From: an uncultured Actinoplanes sp.
Lineage (GTDB): Bacteria > Actinomycetota > Actinomycetes > Mycobacteriales > Micromonosporaceae
Assembly: GCA_934667465.1 (NCBI GenBank)
Contig: CAKUMG010000511.1
Coordinates: 1-5,249 of the forward strand
Direction: 5' to 3'
DNA length: 5,249 nt
Part shown: positions 1 to 4,210 of the stretch, one piece after another
Position numbering within the stretch: the stretch's first letter is position 1
How the letters are laid out: the number at the start of each line of letters is the position of its first letter
Translations under genes and position numbers: made by a program
Notes under the pieces: generated by a model
What the model saw: only the letters and a program-made list of their open reading frames with translations
The model's database searches: none
What the model was told of the DNA's origin: nothing

Positions 1-101
1 GGTACACCGGCCCATGCGGACCGGTGGCGGCGGCGAGCGCCAGCGCGAAGGCGATCACTTGGGCTGCTTCAGCGCGAGATCGTGCAGCTCGGTGCCGGCC
101 A
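1..101. other. Left-edge stretch without an assignable gene
   Basis: No family is recognisable here on either strand. On the minus strand, an ATG at 102 overlaps the stop of the pckG remnant (TGATG) and opens a 15-codon frame, MAGTELHDLALKQPK, that ends at 55. A GTG at 58 overlaps that stop (GTGA) and opens a hydrophobic frame beginning VIAFALALAAATG, which runs off the left edge. Either could be a real small or partial gene, or debris beyond the pckG breakpoint. Plus-strand frames look arginine-rich and non-coding. Confidence 0.25.
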
Positions 102-299
102 TCAGCGACCGATCGCGATCACGGGCCGGCGCGCGGGGTCGAGGCGGACGAGCGTCCCGGCGGCGACCAGCTCGTCGGTGAGGCGGGTCCATTCGTCGTC
201 GGAGCCGTCGCACCACTCCACCCGGTCGGGCAGGGTGAGCGCGGCCACCTCCCGCACCCAGGCGAGCAGGCGGGGATGGGAGGTCGGGGGAACGGGCAT
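102..299 (-). pseudogene. pckG: Truncated N-terminus of GTP-dependent phosphoenolpyruvate carboxykinase
   Basis: The 65-residue product matches, from memory, the start of actinobacterial GTP-type PEP carboxykinase. This cytosolic enzyme of about 600 residues converts oxaloacetate plus GTP to PEP, CO2 and GDP. Recognisable segments are HPRLLAWVREVA (residues 8-19), PDRVEWCDGSDDEW (24-37) and LTDELVAAGTLVRLDPARRP (39-58). In relatives the chain continues with an Asn-Ser-(Phe/Tyr)-Leu-Ala-type motif. Here it turns into VIAIGR and a stop, so similarity ends at about residue 58. All catalytic parts (substrate arginines, P-loop, metal ligands) are absent, and the product cannot be an enzyme. The start is well supported by GAAGGGA (311-305), 5 nt upstream. 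Alternatives are a gene broken by deletion or insertion, an assembly join, or a retained small protein. The family call is fairly firm; the reason for truncation is unknown. Confidence 0.72.
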
Positions 300-304
300 G
301 GTGA

Positions 305-311
305 GTCCCTT
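305..311 (-). promoter_or_regulatory. Ribosome binding site of the pckG remnant
   Basis: GAAGGGA on the minus strand ends 5 nt before the ATG at 299. It resembles a normal Shine-Dalgarno site and fixes the start of the truncated pckG frame, so initiation signals survive although the coding sequence is broken. Confidence 0.6.
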
Positions 312-371
312 CGGTCCGCGTTGACCTGTGACGGGTCGGGCCGGTCGCTTCTTCGCGGCACCGTCACGGGA

Positions 372-393
372 TTCACGTCAGCCTATGCGTGAA
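372..393 (-). promoter_or_regulatory. Putative -10 box inside an inverted repeat, reading toward pckG
   Basis: On the minus strand TAGGCT (385-380) fits the actinobacterial -10 consensus TANNNT and lies about 80 nt before the pckG start. The arms TTCACG (372-377) and CGTGAA (388-393) are perfect reverse complements. Their centre falls exactly on the centre of the hexamer (382.5). No convincing -35 box is visible. A regulator bound to this dyad would cover the -10 element, which would fit repression; that role is inferred. Confidence 0.45.
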
Positions 394-484
394 ATCCTCG
401 GCGGAAGCTGTGGAAGACCGCACAATCTTCGGCTCGTGTGCGCACTGACGATCGAATCTTCACCGTTCGACGCAGGTCTGCGCA

Positions 485-496
485 GGGAGCGCTCCC
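485..496. promoter_or_regulatory. Perfect 12-bp palindrome GGGAGCGCTCCC
   Basis: The two halves GGGAGC and GCTCCC are exact reverse complements. The palindrome lies immediately upstream of the putative -35 region of the sigma factor promoter and in the divergent intergenic region. Such a site commonly binds a dimeric regulator. With no spacer it is more likely a DNA operator than an RNA hairpin. The regulator is unknown. Confidence 0.4.
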
Positions 497-498
497 AC

Positions 499-536
499 TT
501 TCGTGAAATGGACATAACGCCCTAAGCTGGGTGTTA
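499..536 (+). promoter_or_regulatory. Putative sigma-factor promoter with a dyad over its -10 box
   Basis: TAAGCT (523-528) is a TANNNT-type -10 box about 50 nt before the sigma factor ATG. TTTCGT (499-504), 18 nt upstream, is a weak -35 candidate. TAACGCCC (515-522) and GGGTGTTA (529-536) form an 8-bp inverted repeat with one mismatch, and the spacer between them is exactly the -10 hexamer. The block CGTGAAAT (502-509) also occurs at 388-395 in the opposing promoter. The dyad suggests operator control or autoregulation; no classical ECF -35 GGAAC is seen. Confidence 0.45.
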
Positions 537-566
537 ACCGGTCTTTCCTCCCACACCCCCGTGACC

Positions 567-572
567 AGGAGG
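567..572 (+). promoter_or_regulatory. Shine-Dalgarno site of the sigma factor
   Basis: AGGAGG is followed by a 5-nt spacer and ATG at 578. It is the strongest ribosome site in the window and decides the start of the sigma factor. With the -10 box at 523-528 it implies a 5' leader of roughly 40 nt. Confidence 0.75.
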
Positions 573-577
573 CAGCA

Positions 578-1348
578 ATGTCGATGCCGGCCGATCCCGG
601 CCCCGCGGACGCCGACACCGATCTGCTCGCCGCGGTGCGCGCCGGTGACACCGCCGCGTACGGCGTCCTCTACGAGCGGCACCGGTCCGCGGCGCGGGCG
701 CTGGCGCACGGCCTCGTCGCCGACCCGGCGGACGCGGACGATCTGGTCGCCGAGACGTTCGCCAAGGTGCTCGCCGCCCTGCGGGCCGGCCGGGGACCCC
801 TGGTCGCGTTCCGGGCGTACCTCAACACGACGCTGCGGCACGTCTGTTACCACCGCGCCCGCCGGGACCGGCGGCTCGAGTTCACCGACGACCTGACGCG
901 CTACGACGAGGGCCAGCCGTTCCTCGACCCGGCCCTCGACCGGCTCGAGCGCACCTACGCCGCCCGGGCGTTCCAGGCGCTGCCCGACCGGTGGCGGGAC
1001 GTGCTGTGGCGTACGGAGGTCGAGGGCGCGAGCCCGGCGGAGGTCGCACCGCAGCTCGGGCTCACCCCGAACGCGGTGGCCGTGCTCGCCCACCGGGCCC
1101 GGGAGGGGCTGCGCCGCCTCTATCTGCAGCAGCACGTGGCGGTCGCCGACCCACCCGAGTGCCGGTGGGCCGGCGAGCGGCTGGGCGGCCGGGTCCGCGG
1201 GCATCTCGCCCCGCGCGACGCCGGCCGGCTCGACACCCACCTGGCGTGGTGCTCCGCCTGCCGCGCACAACTCGACGAGGTGACCGAGATAAACCAGACT
1301 CATCACCGTCCGTACCGACAGCGTCAGCATGCGTCACCGGCCGATTAA
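578..1348 (+). CDS. ECF-type sigma factor fused to a C-terminal zinc-binding anti-sigma-like domain
   Basis: This 256-residue protein should direct RNA polymerase to a set of promoters. Region 2 spans about residues 23-96 (AYGVLYERHRSAARALAHGLVADPADADDLVAET, then the basic YHRARRDRR). Region 4 spans about 127-182, with a helix-turn-helix around ASPAEVAPQLGLTPNAVAVLAHRAREGLRRL. There is no region 1.1 or 3, which fits the ECF group. After region 4 comes Cys195, then 25 residues, His221, 3 residues, Cys225, 2 residues, Cys228. This is the spacing of a zinc-containing anti-sigma (ZAS/zf-HC2) domain. Fused domains of this sort exist in some actinobacterial ECF groups, often with a following membrane helix. 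Here none follows: the protein ends about 28 residues later in a hydrophilic, low-GC3 tail. AGGAGG (567-572), 5 nt before the ATG, supports this start over the ATG at 584. Target promoters are unknown; autoregulation and redox or zinc control are possible but inferred. Confidence 0.85.
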   Translation: MSMPADPGPADADTDLLAAVRAGDTAAYGVLYERHRSAARALAHGLVADPADADDLVAETFAKVLAALRAGRGPLVAFRAYLNTTLRHVCYHRARRDRRLEFTDDLTRYDEGQPFLDPALDRLERTYAARAFQALPDRWRDVLWRTEVEGASPAEVAPQLGLTPNAVAVLAHRAREGLRRLYLQQHVAVADPPECRWAGERLGGRVRGHLAPRDAGRLDTHLAWCSACRAQLDEVTEINQTHHRPYRQRQHASPAD

Positions 1349-1387
1349 GAGTCGCTCACGAAATCGGCGTCGCGTGACGCGCGCCGG

Positions 1388-1400
1388 TACTCTCGGACGC
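1388..1400 (+). promoter_or_regulatory. Putative leaderless promoter of the first gtrA gene
   Basis: TACTCT (1388-1393) matches TANNNT and is separated by 7 nt from GTG at 1401, with no Shine-Dalgarno sequence in between. Transcription would begin at or next to the GTG. No clear -35 is seen. The site lies 40 bp past the sigma factor stop, so gtrA transcription can be independent of it. Confidence 0.45.
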
Positions 1401-1967
1401 GTGCCTGCCGCCAGACTTTTGCCCGCGCTCCGGGCACGCTTCGGTTCGCTCGTGCGCGAGGTCGGCAAGTTCGGCACCGTCGGCGGCATCGCGTTCGCCA
1501 TCGACTTCGCGATCTTCAACGTCCTGCTCTACGCCGGCGCCGAGTCGCTGCTGGCCAAGACCGGGTCGACGATCATCGCCACGACCTTCGCCTTCGTCGG
1601 CAACCGCTACTGGACCTGGCGGGACCGCGAGCACACCAACATGGCCCGGCAGTACACCATGTTCTTCCTGCTCAACGCCGTCGGCCTGGGCATCGGGCTG
1701 GCCTGCCTGGCGATCAGCCACTACGGCCTCGGCTCGATCTGGCCCGAGTTCCAGACGCCGCTCGCGGACAACATCTCCGGCCAGCTGGTCGGCACCGCCG
1801 TCGGCACGCTGTTCCGGTTCTGGTCCTACCGCCGCTTCGTGTTCGGCGAGGCACCAGCGGCCGCTCCGGTCACCCCGGCAGTGCCGCCGCACCCGGCTCC
1901 GCAGCCCGGCGTGGAGGCCCAGCAGCCCACCCACCCGGCCGCGCCCAGCGCCGTCCGGCGCGTGTGA
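1401..1967 (+). CDS. GtrA-family integral membrane protein (first of a tandem pair)
   Basis: The product has 188 residues. GtrA proteins are small four-helix membrane proteins implicated in translocating polyprenyl-phosphate-linked sugars for surface glycans, usually with a GtrB-type glycosyltransferase. Visible here are a family entry motif VGKFGTVGGIAFAIDFAIFNVLL (residues 21-43, helix 1), TGSTIIATTFAFVGNRYWTW (54-73, helix 2), YTMFFLLNAVGLGIGLACLA (85-104, helix 3), and a fourth helix ending in the hallmark FRFWSYRRFVF (138-148). A tail of about 38 residues rich in Pro and Ala follows (APAAAPVTPAVPPHPAPQ), probably cytosolic and disordered. The frame is open upstream to ATG 1329, but that start would overlap the sigma gene and adds an arginine-rich stretch untypical of the family. 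GTG 1401, with its -10-like box, is preferred. No gtrB-like gene is nearby, so the glycan served is unknown. Confidence 0.85.
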   Translation: MPAARLLPALRARFGSLVREVGKFGTVGGIAFAIDFAIFNVLLYAGAESLLAKTGSTIIATTFAFVGNRYWTWRDREHTNMARQYTMFFLLNAVGLGIGLACLAISHYGLGSIWPEFQTPLADNISGQLVGTAVGTLFRFWSYRRFVFGEAPAAAPVTPAVPPHPAPQPGVEAQQPTHPAAPSAVRRV

Positions 1968-2017
1968 CGAAGGAGTCCCGCCCCCGGCTCGCTCCCTCGC
2001 TTCTGCCCTTCCCCCCG
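1968..2017 (+). other. Pyrimidine-rich spacer between the gtrA genes
   Basis: Just after the first gtrA stop lies GAAGGAG (1969-1975), a good Shine-Dalgarno sequence with no ATG or GTG at usable distance. A C/T-rich run follows to about 2016. I see no hairpin terminator. The orphan ribosome site may be chance or a relic of an older start for the second gene. Confidence 0.3.
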
Positions 2018-2029
2018 TAAGGTTGCCCA
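2018..2029 (+). promoter_or_regulatory. Putative leaderless promoter of the second gtrA gene
   Basis: TAAGGT (2018-2023) fits TANNNT and sits 6 nt before ATG 2030. The overlapping TAAGG could alternatively act as a weak Shine-Dalgarno site, so initiation could be leaderless or leadered. Read-through from the first gtrA is also possible, since the genes are only 62 bp apart. Confidence 0.4.
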
Positions 2030-2593
2030 ATGCCCTCTGGCCGTTCGCTGAAGGATCGTCTGCGCACCCTCGCCCCCGAGGCCCTGTCCTTCGGCGCGAT
2101 CGGTGCCGCGAACACCGCCCTCTACATGGCGATCACCTGGGCCCTGCTGCCCATCGGCGCCGTGAAGGCGAGCGTGGTCGCGACGGTGATCACCACCTCG
2201 CTCGCCTACCTCGCGAACCGCTTCTGGACCTACCGCCACCACGCCCGCAGCGCGCTCCGCCGCGAGTACACCCTGTTCTTCGGGTTCAACCTGGTCGGCA
2301 TGGTGATCCAGTCCGGCGCGGTCACGATCGGCAAGTACGGGTTCGGCCTGACCGAGGAGAACGACGCCGTCCTGTTCATGGGCGTCACCGTGCTCGGCAT
2401 CGCGGTCGCGACCGTCTTCCGGTTCTGGGCCTACCGCACGTTCGTGTTCCTCAAGCCGCCGGTCGACGGTCACGAGGCCACGGTCGCCGAGCTGGACGTC
2501 GCGGCCGGGCTCGCCGAGCTCAGCGCCGAGGCGGAGGGCCGTCTGGACGAGCGGATCGCCAGGGAAGTCGCGGCCCAGCGCCGCGCTGTCTGA
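2030..2593 (+). CDS. GtrA-family integral membrane protein (second of a tandem pair)
   Basis: The 187-residue product has the same four-helix plan as its neighbour, but the sequences are clearly diverged. Helix 1 lies within ALSFGAIGAANTALYMAI (residues 18-35). Helix 2 is ASVVATVITTSLAYLANRFW (47-66), ending in the NRFWTYR motif. Helix 3 is TLFFGFNLVGMVIQSGAV (81-98), and helix 4 ends in FRFWAYRTFVF (130-140). The tail from about residue 149 is charged and probably helical (TVAELDVAAGLAELSAEAEG), unlike the Pro/Ala tail of the first protein, so the two may have different partners. Probable role: translocation or accessory function for lipid-linked sugars in envelope glycan assembly. The last 74 bp overlap the antisense 3' end of the PH-domain gene. 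The second copy argues for an old duplication or a heteromeric pair; neither can be settled here. Confidence 0.86.
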   Translation: MPSGRSLKDRLRTLAPEALSFGAIGAANTALYMAITWALLPIGAVKASVVATVITTSLAYLANRFWTYRHHARSALRREYTLFFGFNLVGMVIQSGAVTIGKYGFGLTEENDAVLFMGVTVLGIAVATVFRFWAYRTFVFLKPPVDGHEATVAELDVAAGLAELSAEAEGRLDERIAREVAAQRRAV

Positions 2594-3125
2594 CGACCGG
2601 CGACTCCTCGGCCTCCTCGTCGTCGTCCTCCGGCCGCAGCTCGCGGTCGGTCTCGATGAGCTCGTAGAGGGTCGTCTGCACCTCCTGCACACGCGGCACG
2701 GAGGCCAGCACCGCGGACTGCTCCCCGATCGAGTCGATCGTCAGGGTGCCGCAGCCGAACGCGCGGTCGAGCAGCGACTGGTGCGCCAGGTGATCGTTGA
2801 CCCGGTTGAGCGGCAGGTCCCGCCGCTCCCGGGCCACCACCCCGTCCTGCAGCAGGATGCGCTCGTCGGTGAAGACGTAGTGGGTCGCGCGCCACACCAG
2901 CAGCGGCCACACCCCGCGCCGGACGGCGAGCCAGAGCGCGATCGCCGCGACCACGCACACCCCGATGAGCCCGCCCCGGTCCGGGGGCAGCATCACCCAG
3001 GCCATGATCAGCACGCCGAGACAGCCGAGCAGCACGAGCACCGGCCGCACCGCCGTCCGGGCATGCGGGTGCAGGTGGAGGACGACCTCCTCCTCGTCGG
3101 TCAGGACGTCGTCCGGAAAGGGCAC
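2520..3125 (-). CDS. Membrane protein with bacterial PH-like (bPH2/DUF304) domain
   Basis: The 201-residue product begins with an acidic cytosolic stretch and VVLHLHPHARTAVRP (residues 14-28). Two transmembrane helices follow, VLVLLGCLGVLIMAWVML (29-46) and GLIGVCVVAAIALWLAV (52-68). A bPH2 fold starts near THYVFTDERILLQDGVV (81-97) and runs through LPLNRVNDHLAHQSLLDRAFG to VPRVQEVQTTLYELI. Proteins like this are common in actinobacteria next to birA; their function is not established, and envelope or membrane organisation is a guess. An acidic segment, PEDDDEEAEES (165-175), precedes a basic Pro/Arg tail encoded entirely opposite the end of the second gtrA. GTG 3125 is chosen because VPFPDDVLTDEEEVV is the usual family start and TACGCT lies 6 nt before it. 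ATG 3176 would overlap birA and adds a non-family leader. It follows birA by 4 nt, so both may also be co-transcribed. Confidence 0.85.
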   Translation of the reverse strand: MPFPDDVLTDEEEVVLHLHPHARTAVRPVLVLLGCLGVLIMAWVMLPPDRGGLIGVCVVAAIALWLAVRRGVWPLLVWRATHYVFTDERILLQDGVVARERRDLPLNRVNDHLAHQSLLDRAFGCGTLTIDSIGEQSAVLASVPRVQEVQTTLYELIETDRELRPEDDDEEAEESPVVRQRGAGPRLPWRSARPDGPPPRR

Positions 3126-3137
3126 CCGCTCAGCGTA
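3126..3137 (-). promoter_or_regulatory. Putative leaderless promoter of the PH-domain gene, inside the end of birA
   Basis: On the minus strand TACGCT (3137-3132) is 6 nt before GTG 3125. It overlaps the last birA codons (GTA CGC TGA). The hexamer is identical to the one before birA. The GTA valine codon is rare in such GC-rich DNA, which hints that the promoter constrains the coding sequence. No Shine-Dalgarno site is seen before the GTG. Confidence 0.45.
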
Positions 3138-4002
3138 CGTGCAGCACGTCACCCGCGGAGACGCGATTCTCGGCACCGTCCGCCGAACGGATCACGAGCT
3201 GCCCTTCACCGTCCACGTCGGTCACCGCGCCGAGCAGCTCCCCGCCACCGGGCAGGAGCACCCGCACGTCACGCCCGATGGTCGAGCATTCCCGCCGGTA
3301 CGCCGTGAGCAGCCCGCACATCTCCGCATCCCCGCCGGCCTCGCGCCACCCCAGGTACCACTGCGCGACGCCCCGCAGCAGCGCCCGCAGCAGCGGATCC
3401 CGGTCGGTGTCCGTCGCGCCCGCCACCAGCAGTGACGTGGCCGGGAAACCGTTCGTGGGCGGCAGCTCCGCGGCCTTCGTGCTCACGTTGAGACCGATAC
3501 CGACCACCACCGCGTCGCCGGAGGCCTCGGCGAGGATCCCGGCCGCCTTCCCGTAGCTGCGGTCCTCGGCCGGGCTGACGAGCAGGTCGTTCGGCCACTT
3601 CAGGGCGACGTCGAGATCGGAGACCCGCCGTACGGCCTCCAGCAGCGCGACCCCGGTCAGCAGCGGCAACCATCCCCACGTGCGCTGCGGAGCGGGCGCC
3701 CACCCGCGCCCGGCATCGGCCGCGCCGGGACGCAGCAGCACGCTCAACGTCAACCCGGCCCGCGGCGGCGACACCCACTGCCGGTCCCGCCGGCCCCGCC
3801 CGGCCACCTGCTGCTCGGCGACGACGACCAGACCCTCCCCGGCCCCGGCACCGGCCGCGCGCACCACGTCGGCGTTCGTGGACCCGGTCTCCGCCACCAC
3901 GTCCAGCTGCCGCCAGAACCCGCCCGGCACGACCAGCGCCCGTTGCAGGGCGCGCGCGGCCAGCGGCGGGCGACTGAGGTCGGCGTACGGCGACGAGGGC
4001 AT
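3130..4002 (-). CDS. birA: Biotin--[acetyl-CoA-carboxylase] ligase (group I, no DNA-binding domain)
   Basis: This 290-residue cytosolic enzyme activates biotin with ATP to biotinyl-5'-AMP and transfers it to the lysine of biotin carboxyl carrier domains, for example in acyl-CoA carboxylases. The catalytic domain shows ETGSTNADV (residues 38-46), the biotinyl-AMP loop GRGRRDRQW (68-76), KWPNDLLV (135-142, with the conserved lysine), GKAAGILAEA (151-160) and GIGLNV (168-173). The C-terminal SH3-like domain runs from about 240 (IGRDVRVLLPGGGELLGAVTDVDGEGQLVI) to the end. There is no N-terminal winged helix, so it should not act as a transcriptional repressor like E. coli BirA. ATG 4002 is preferred over ATG 4023, because a -10-like TACGCT sits 6 nt before it and the extra seven residues are not family-like. 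Acyl-CoA carboxylase genes are often divergent from birA in actinobacteria; here an imine-reductase-like gene occupies that place. Confidence 0.93.
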   Translation of the reverse strand: MPSSPYADLSRPPLAARALQRALVVPGGFWRQLDVVAETGSTNADVVRAAGAGAGEGLVVVAEQQVAGRGRRDRQWVSPPRAGLTLSVLLRPGAADAGRGWAPAPQRTWGWLPLLTGVALLEAVRRVSDLDVALKWPNDLLVSPAEDRSYGKAAGILAEASGDAVVVGIGLNVSTKAAELPPTNGFPATSLLVAGATDTDRDPLLRALLRGVAQWYLGWREAGGDAEMCGLLTAYRRECSTIGRDVRVLLPGGGELLGAVTDVDGEGQLVIRSADGAENRVSAGDVLHVR

Positions 4003-4014
4003 CGCATCAGCGTA
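4003..4014 (-). promoter_or_regulatory. Putative leaderless promoter of birA
   Basis: TACGCT (4014-4009 on the minus strand) fits TANNNT and is 6 nt before ATG 4002, with no ribosome site in between. This supports the shorter birA start. A clear -35 box is not visible; the AT-rich dyad at 4021-4039 occupies that region. Confidence 0.5.
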
Positions 4015-4020
4015 TCCGCC

Positions 4021-4039
4021 CACTTTTAAGTGCGTACTT
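4021..4039. promoter_or_regulatory. AT-rich inverted repeat upstream of birA
   Basis: CACTT (4021-4025), TT, AAGTG (4028-4032) form a dyad. A further ACTT at 4036-4039 pairs with AAGT at 4028-4031 across 4 nt, so three half-sites follow each other. This AT-rich island in GC-rich DNA lies where the birA -35 and spacer would be. It is a candidate operator, for instance for a separate biotin regulator; that assignment is only a guess. Confidence 0.35.
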
Positions 4040-4101
4040 CACCGCGGGCCGGATCGGCGGCACGCTGGACCCCGGGACGCCGCTCAGCCCGGCGAGGTGT
4101 C

Positions 4102-4123
4102 CCGCAGCCTCTTGAGGCGGCGG
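4102..4123. promoter_or_regulatory. Inverted repeat upstream of the imine-reductase-like gene
   Basis: CCGCAGCCTC (4102-4111) and GAGGCGGCGG (4114-4123) are reverse complements with one mismatch, around a TT centre. TTGAGG inside it (4112-4117) resembles a -35 element, but I find no matching -10 downstream. The near-zero spacer suggests a protein-binding dyad more than an RNA hairpin. It is about 90 bp before the gene start, suitable for an operator. Confidence 0.35.
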
Positions 4124-4190
4124 TGAGCCCGGTCCGTCAGGGCCATCACTTCTGGCTGCGGGTCATCGTCGGCATCCCTCATCACGTCAG

Positions 4191-4203
4191 CTTTCCGGAA
4201 AGG
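4191..4203 (+). promoter_or_regulatory. Ribosome binding site inside a perfect 12-bp palindrome
   Basis: CTTTCCGGAAAG (4191-4202) is perfectly palindromic. Its right half supplies the Shine-Dalgarno sequence GGAAAGG (4197-4203), 7 nt before ATG 4211. The ribosome site fixes the start of the downstream gene. The palindrome could be an operator, or could pair between transcripts; a hairpin without a loop would have to open its centre. Confidence 0.5.
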
Positions 4204-4210
4204 CGAATCC

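Noticed and set aside
438..445. GTGCGCAC 8-bp palindrome and the AATCTTC direct repeat (424-430, 455-461)
   Set aside because: Too short and not aligned with any promoter element; expected by chance in a region of this size.
383..1330. Long minus-strand open frame opposite the sigma factor
   Set aside because: Antisense shadow of a high-GC gene; its composition is low-complexity and it crosses the regulatory region and promoter signals.
1329..1400. N-terminal extension of the first gtrA from ATG 1329
   Set aside because: It adds an arginine-rich segment not seen in GtrA proteins, overlaps the sigma gene, and lacks a ribosome site; GTG 1401 with a -10-like box fits better.
1969..1975. GAAGGAG as ribosome site of a small gene between the gtrA genes
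   Set aside because: No ATG, GTG or TTG at suitable distance opens a reading frame there.
1826..2692. Minus-strand open frame opposite the gtrA pair
   Set aside because: Repetitive charged composition and position opposite two recognisable membrane proteins mark it as a shadow frame.
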